NCBI GenBank assembly: GCA_013044425.1
Contig: JABEUK010000022.1
Coordinates: forward strand, 1-9,353
Direction: 5' to 3'
DNA from: Thermoplasmata archaeon
Lineage (GTDB): Archaea; Thermoplasmatota; Thermoplasmata; Lutacidiplasmatales; UBA184
DNA: 9,353 bases
Shown here: positions 8,261-9,353 of the stretch, one piece after another
Numbering within the stretch: position 1 is the first letter of the stretch
Layout: every line of letters starts with the position of its first letter
The notes under the pieces: model-generated
What the model was told of the DNA's origin: nothing
The model's database searches: none
What the model saw: only the letters and a program-made list of their open reading frames with translations
Translations under genes and position numbers: made by a program

Positions 8261-8578
8261 TCACTGTACGCTCTCCAGGTTGGACATGATGGACCAGATC
8301 GCAGTCCGGCCGTGCGTTGGAAGGTTGGGATTGCTGGCGAGATCGTCGAGCACGCCCACAGCGCTCGCAATCCGGACGTCCTCGGGAGTCCCGGGCTTGG
8401 CGAGCGCGTCCTTCGCCGACTGCGCCGCGCGGCGAGCGCTCCGGGGGAGGGATGCGTCGTCGGCGAGCTCCGTGAGGGATTCGAGCACGCGCCCGACCAC
8501 GACCTTCGGGGACACTGATTCCTGGGGCGAGGAGACCGGTGCGGTACTCTCACCGGCGGCCATGAACGAGAACGTCAT
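8261..8578 (-). CDS. UPF0147 family protein
   Basis: Small archaeal protein of unknown function, 105 residues, predicted soluble and mostly helical. The family pattern is clear: a helix VVVGRVLESLTELADDASL, then PRSARRAAQSAKDAL, then the hallmark DVRIASAVGVLDDLASNPN followed by LPTHGRTAIWSIMSNLE near the C-terminus. It is somewhat longer than the usual 80-90 residues because of a Ser/Pro-rich N-terminal lead of about 25 residues. ATG 8578 overlaps the stop of the upstream gene as ATGA and has GGAGAGG (8589-8595) 10 nt upstream. The alternative ATG 8563, five codons in, has no Shine-Dalgarno. The overlap implies translational coupling with the RAM-domain gene. The family has no established role and none is assigned here. 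Family assignment is confident. Confidence 0.88.
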   Translation of the reverse strand: MTFSFMAAGESTAPVSSPQESVSPKVVVGRVLESLTELADDASLPRSARRAAQSAKDALAKPGTPEDVRIASAVGVLDDLASNPNLPTHGRTAIWSIMSNLESVQ

Positions 8579-8913
8579 GGTCGGCGGGCCTCTCCGGCTT
8601 CTTTGTAGGCCGTGACGACAAGCAGCGTCTTCGTTTCCCGGATCCCCGCGACCGATGGCAGACGGTGGAGCACGAACTCCTTGAGTTCGTCGTAATGGGG
8701 GAAGCGGACCTTGAGGAAGATATCCGTGTCCCCGGTCACGAGGAAGACATCCTCGGCCTCGGGAAACTTCGCCACCTCGCCGGCCACGGTGTCGGCCTCG
8801 CTGGTCTCGACCTTGAGCGCGATGAGGGCGACCACATGTTCGTCCCCCCACGCCTTCGTGAATGCGCTCTCGACGGCTCGGCTCACCGGCGGTCTTTGAG
8901 TTGATTTCTCCAT
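8575..8913 (-). CDS. Stand-alone Lrp/AsnC ligand-binding (RAM) domain protein
   Basis: 112 residues. Residues about 26-102 form one RAM/ACT-like Lrp-AsnC ligand-binding domain: a first strand VVALIALKVE, helix EADTVAGEVAKFPEAE, then DVFLVTGDTDIFLKVRF with the typical central Gly-Asp pair, helix YDELKEFVLHRL, and final strand ETKTLLVV. No helix-turn-helix precedes it; the first 25 residues are polar and too short for one. It is therefore not a complete DNA-binding regulator. Stand-alone RAM proteins are known to oligomerise, bind amino acids or pair with full-length Lrp proteins; which applies here cannot be seen. Start ATG 8913 has GGGAGG (8921-8926) at 7-nt spacing, which rules out the longer frame to 8982. 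Its stop overlaps the UPF0147 start. The upstream 57-residue gene ends 69 nt before it, with no obvious promoter between them. Confidence 0.88.
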   Translation of the reverse strand: MEKSTQRPPVSRAVESAFTKAWGDEHVVALIALKVETSEADTVAGEVAKFPEAEDVFLVTGDTDIFLKVRFPHYDELKEFVLHRLPSVAGIRETKTLLVVTAYKEAGEARRP

Positions 8914-8982
8914 CGGCCCCCCTCCCAATCGACTACAGCGCCACCCTCTCCACGGTCTGCGAATGACCCCCGATCCTGCCAC

Positions 8983-9156
8983 TCAGCTGGATGGGGCCGA
9001 TTCGAACTCCTCTTGGAGGTCGTTGATCACTTGATCGATCACAGCGCCCGACGACGGCCCGCGATACTCACGGACCCCTCCGGCTTCGCTCGACACTCGG
9101 GCGACCAGTTCCGAGCTGCCGCGGAGGAACTCTACGTTGCAAATGAGCTCCTCCAT
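8983..9156 (-). CDS. Small uncharacterised protein, 57 residues
   Basis: I do not recognise the family. The predicted product is acidic and soluble. It starts MEELICNVEFLRG, continues with an apparent strand (SELVARVSSEAGGVREYRG) and ends in an amphipathic helix (AVIDQVINDLQEEFE) plus a short SAPSS tail. There is no signal peptide, membrane segment or Cys pair. Support for a real gene: a strong BRE/TATA about 45 nt upstream with start sites predicted near 9178, a protein-like composition with a credible beta-then-alpha pattern, same strand as its neighbours, and no competing gene. The Shine-Dalgarno is weak (GGGGGT about 12 nt upstream), which a short leader could tolerate. ATG 9156 is the only reasonable start. 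It may be the first gene of a unit with the RAM and UPF0147 genes. Confidence 0.7.
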   Translation of the reverse strand: MEELICNVEFLRGSSELVARVSSEAGGVREYRGPSSGAVIDQVINDLQEEFESAPSS

Positions 9157-9197
9157 GATCGGCCGGACCCCCGAGCCTAAATGCCGAAAAAGGAGTG

Positions 9198-9212
9198 CTA
9201 TATGAGTTTTCG
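9198..9212 (-). promoter_or_regulatory. Archaeal BRE/TATA promoter of the 57-residue gene
   Basis: Minus-strand CGAAAACT (9205-9212) followed by CATATAG (9198-9204) matches an archaeal BRE plus TATA box and is the clearest promoter in the window. A start about 25 nt downstream falls near A9178, leaving a leader of roughly 22 nt before ATG 9156. It may drive the three small genes and, if no terminator intervenes, read on into tRNA-Lys and the polymerase operon. Confidence 0.65.
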
Positions 9213-9245
9213 CATCCGCCGATGGTTCTAGAGGGTGTAGTACTG

Positions 9246-9260
9246 GGCCCCGACGGGGCC
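9246..9260. repeat. Short perfect inverted repeat after the Arg/Gly-rich gene
   Basis: GGCCCC-GAC-GGGGCC forms a 6-bp GC stem with a 3-nt loop, 3 nt beyond the TAG at 9264-9266. It could be a 3'-end stabilising or pausing structure for the minus-strand gene. No T-run follows directly; the nearest, five Ts at 9187-9191, is about 55 nt further on and past the TATA box. Chance occurrence in GC-rich DNA is possible. Confidence 0.3.
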
Positions 9261-9263
9261 GGT

Positions 9264-9353
9264 CTATCGACGACCGCGCGGGGGGCCTCGGCGATCCCCG
9301 CCCCGCTGCGAATCCGAGCGCTGTCCGCGGTATCCCCGATCGCCCCGGTCCCC
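9264..9353 (-). CDS. C-terminal end of an unknown protein with Arg/Gly-rich tail (5' part outside window)
   Basis: 29 residues are visible before TAG at 9264-9266. They are almost entirely Gly, Arg, Asp, Gln, Ser and Pro, with repeated GDR, GYRG, QRGG and RGPPRGRR units. This looks like the disordered RGG-type tails found at the ends of RNA-binding proteins such as helicases and cold-shock-like proteins. With no folded domain in view the protein cannot be named. It is on the same strand as the rest, and the promoter spacer follows it directly. The opposite strand also has an open frame here, so the assignment rests on composition only. Confidence 0.5.
   Translation of the reverse strand, partial: GDRGDRGYRGQRSDSQRGGDRRGPPRGRR

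Noticed and set aside
8034..8264. 76-codon minus-strand frame across the tRNA region
   Set aside because: It runs through the complete tRNA-Lys gene and its promoter. The tRNA structure explains this DNA and no Shine-Dalgarno or family supports a protein.
9187..9191. Run of five Ts on the minus strand as a terminator for the upstream gene
   Set aside because: It lies between the TATA box and the predicted start of the 57-residue gene. A single T5 without a further U-rich tract is weak evidence for archaeal termination.
9202..9231. Plus-strand mini-frame of 9 codons after AAAAAGGAG
   Set aside because: A Shine-Dalgarno-like stretch precedes ATG 9202, but the ATG lies within the minus-strand TATA box region and no promoter serves it. 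Most likely coincidence.
9222..9353. Plus-strand frame starting at ATG 9222 and open to the window end
   Set aside because: No TATA at the right distance and no Shine-Dalgarno. The product is an Ala/Pro/Val-rich string typical of shadow frames in GC-rich DNA. The minus-strand Arg/Gly-rich tail explains the region better, though not decisively.

Overview
This GC-rich window is from an archaeal chromosome. It carries the core of the archaeal RNA polymerase operon, read on the minus strand. Three points mark it as archaeal: the largest polymerase subunit is split into A' and A'' genes, the small eukaryote-like subunit RpoH is present, and the spacers have TATA/BRE-type promoters. RpoB is one uninterrupted 1224-residue chain, which argues against most methanogen and haloarchaeal lineages, where it is split into B'' and B'. 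A GC-rich member of Thermoplasmatota would fit, but that placement is inference.

Layout, read in the direction of transcription (high to low coordinates). At the right edge is the C-terminal end of an unknown gene with an Arg/Gly-rich tail (9264-9353). A promoter spacer with a good BRE/TATA follows (9157-9263). Next come a 57-residue uncharacterised protein (8983-9156), a stand-alone Lrp/AsnC ligand-binding (RAM) domain protein (8575-8913) and a UPF0147 family protein (8261-8578); the last two overlap by an ATGA. A tRNA-Lys(UUU) gene (8059-8201) has its own weak TATA-like element. It is followed after 21 nt by rpoH (7696-8037), rpoB (4015-7689), rpoA1 (1214-4003) and rpoA2 (1-1211, last few codons beyond the left edge). 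The four polymerase genes are separated by 2 to 11 nt and their Shine-Dalgarno sequences lie in or against the preceding stop codons, so they form one translationally coupled operon.

The most notable feature is the tRNA-Lys gene. It is unreadable as a normal cloverleaf unless two segments are removed: 29 nt inside the D-loop (8151-8179) and 38 nt inside the T-loop (8073-8110). Both have the 3-4-3 bulge-helix-bulge geometry recognised by archaeal tRNA splicing endonuclease. Their removal leaves a perfect 76-nt tRNA-Lys with anticodon UUU, a fully paired acceptor stem, a TTCGAAT T-loop and a 5-nt variable region. There is no intron at the usual 37/38 position. This doubly interrupted tRNA also sits in the apparent leader of the RNA polymerase operon, so tRNA processing and polymerase mRNA 5'-end formation may be linked.

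The large polymerase genes look intact. The catalytic NADFDGD loop, the bridge helix, the trigger loop and the paired zinc sites are all present, and there are no inteins or frameshifts. Lineage-type additions are a Cys4 zinc-ribbon-like segment inside RpoB, an acidic C-terminal tail on A' and a basic N-terminal extension on RpoH. No plus-strand gene is supported, and no insertion sequences, CRISPR arrays or integration sites were seen.
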